DNA from: a virus
IMG/VR virus record: IMGVR_UViG_3300030012_001439
Coordinates: 1 to 21,064 of that record
Direction: 5' to 3' (one strand)
DNA length: 21,064 nucleotides
Shown piece after piece: positions 20,926 to 21,064 of the stretch; the stretch's first letter is position 1, and the number at the start of each line of letters is the position of its first letter. The notes under the pieces were generated by a model. The model made no database searches and had not been told where the DNA came from. It saw only the letters and a program-made list of their open reading frames with translations. The position numbers were made by a program, and so were the translations under genes.

Positions 20926-21064
20926 TAGCTTTAGCCCTTTTAGGTATACTAACTCATAAAAAAGCTCTTCCCCTATTTACCCTACCTTTGTTCTCTATAT
21001 GTTCTCATATATTCACATATGTTCTACTTTTCAGTAGGTTTTCTGCTGCTTTTACCCAGAACAA

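Larger units (their letters stand above)
20165..21064. other. Non-coding region with dispersed short repeats
   Basis: No credible gene is visible in about 900 bases; open frames here have GTG starts and unnatural composition. The stretch holds the palindrome TTGTGATCACAA (20259-20270), CCAAATTTGG (20311-20320), the 16-base inverted repeat TGCAACACCTGTTGCA (about 20499-20514), the palindrome ATACAATTGTAT (about 20571-20582) with related CAATTG-containing sites near 20664, 20722 and 20829, and two related blocks ACTGACAGA...CAGACAGT near 20591-20616 and 20696-20715. It is likely a regulatory or replication-related spacer between late genes and whatever lies to the right. Confidence 0.5.

Noticed and set aside
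20639-20959. Rightward frame of 106 codons with a GTG start
   Set aside because: AGGG occurs near the start, but the product has unnatural composition, covers the 10-bp tandem repeats whose period is not a multiple of three, and contains several palindromes; non-coding use is more likely.

Overview
This window looks like the late (packaging, virion and lysis) half of an AT-rich tailed dsDNA bacteriophage, probably an uncultured marine podovirus-like phage. Every gene I can support lies on the minus strand, so the genome reads from right (about 19.9 kb) to left (position 1). Genes are tightly packed, with many TAATG, ATGA and TGATG stop/start overlaps. No integrase, RNA polymerase, tRNA, CRISPR or insertion sequence is visible. 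The host cannot be identified from the sequence. The base composition, the style of the hypothetical genes and the sigma70-type promoters would suit an AT-rich marine bacterium, but that is inference.

Layout in order of transcription. (1) 19.92-21.06 kb is a non-coding regulatory stretch. It has two near-consensus leftward promoters, a cluster of palindromic TTAAGTATTACTTAA-type repeats between them, and further right a field of short repeats and palindromes. (2) 18.4-19.9 kb is a small gene followed by a lysis cluster: an M15-type peptidase endolysin, a small hypothetical protein, a one-helix plus coiled-coil holin-like protein, and a lipoprotein with a C-terminal membrane helix that could be a one-protein spanin. 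(3) 15.1-18.35 kb is an unusual run of tiny genes. Most are very Lys/Arg-rich (an HNH-type protein, several families of unknown function, a Met/Lys/Gly repeat protein). They are mixed with small membrane proteins, a 31-residue Cys-rich peptide and a 227-residue conserved-looking protein. (4) 12.36-15.15 kb is the packaging module: a terminase small-subunit candidate, an HTH-like basic protein and the terminase large subunit. The last two overlap by 152 bases in different frames. (5) 5.5-12.35 kb is the head module: portal, an EF-hand-like membrane protein, two virion-assembly candidates, an acidic scaffold, the major capsid protein and a decoration-like protein. (6) 1-5.4 kb is the short-tail module: adaptor, a large nozzle-type protein, and a very long repetitive tail fibre that runs off the left edge.

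The genes form one late programme. Leftward transcription begins at the double promoter near 20.1 and 19.93 kb and appears to be reinforced by internal promoters at about 14.25 kb (packaging) and 7.29 kb (capsid). All four promoters combine a TTGACA -35 box, a 16-17 bp spacer and an extended TGN-TATA -10 box. The two capsid-shell genes also carry near-perfect Shine-Dalgarno sequences, as expected for the most abundant virion proteins. There is no tape-measure, tail-tube or sheath gene, which supports a short-tailed particle; functional names are from memory of protein families and were not checked by a search.
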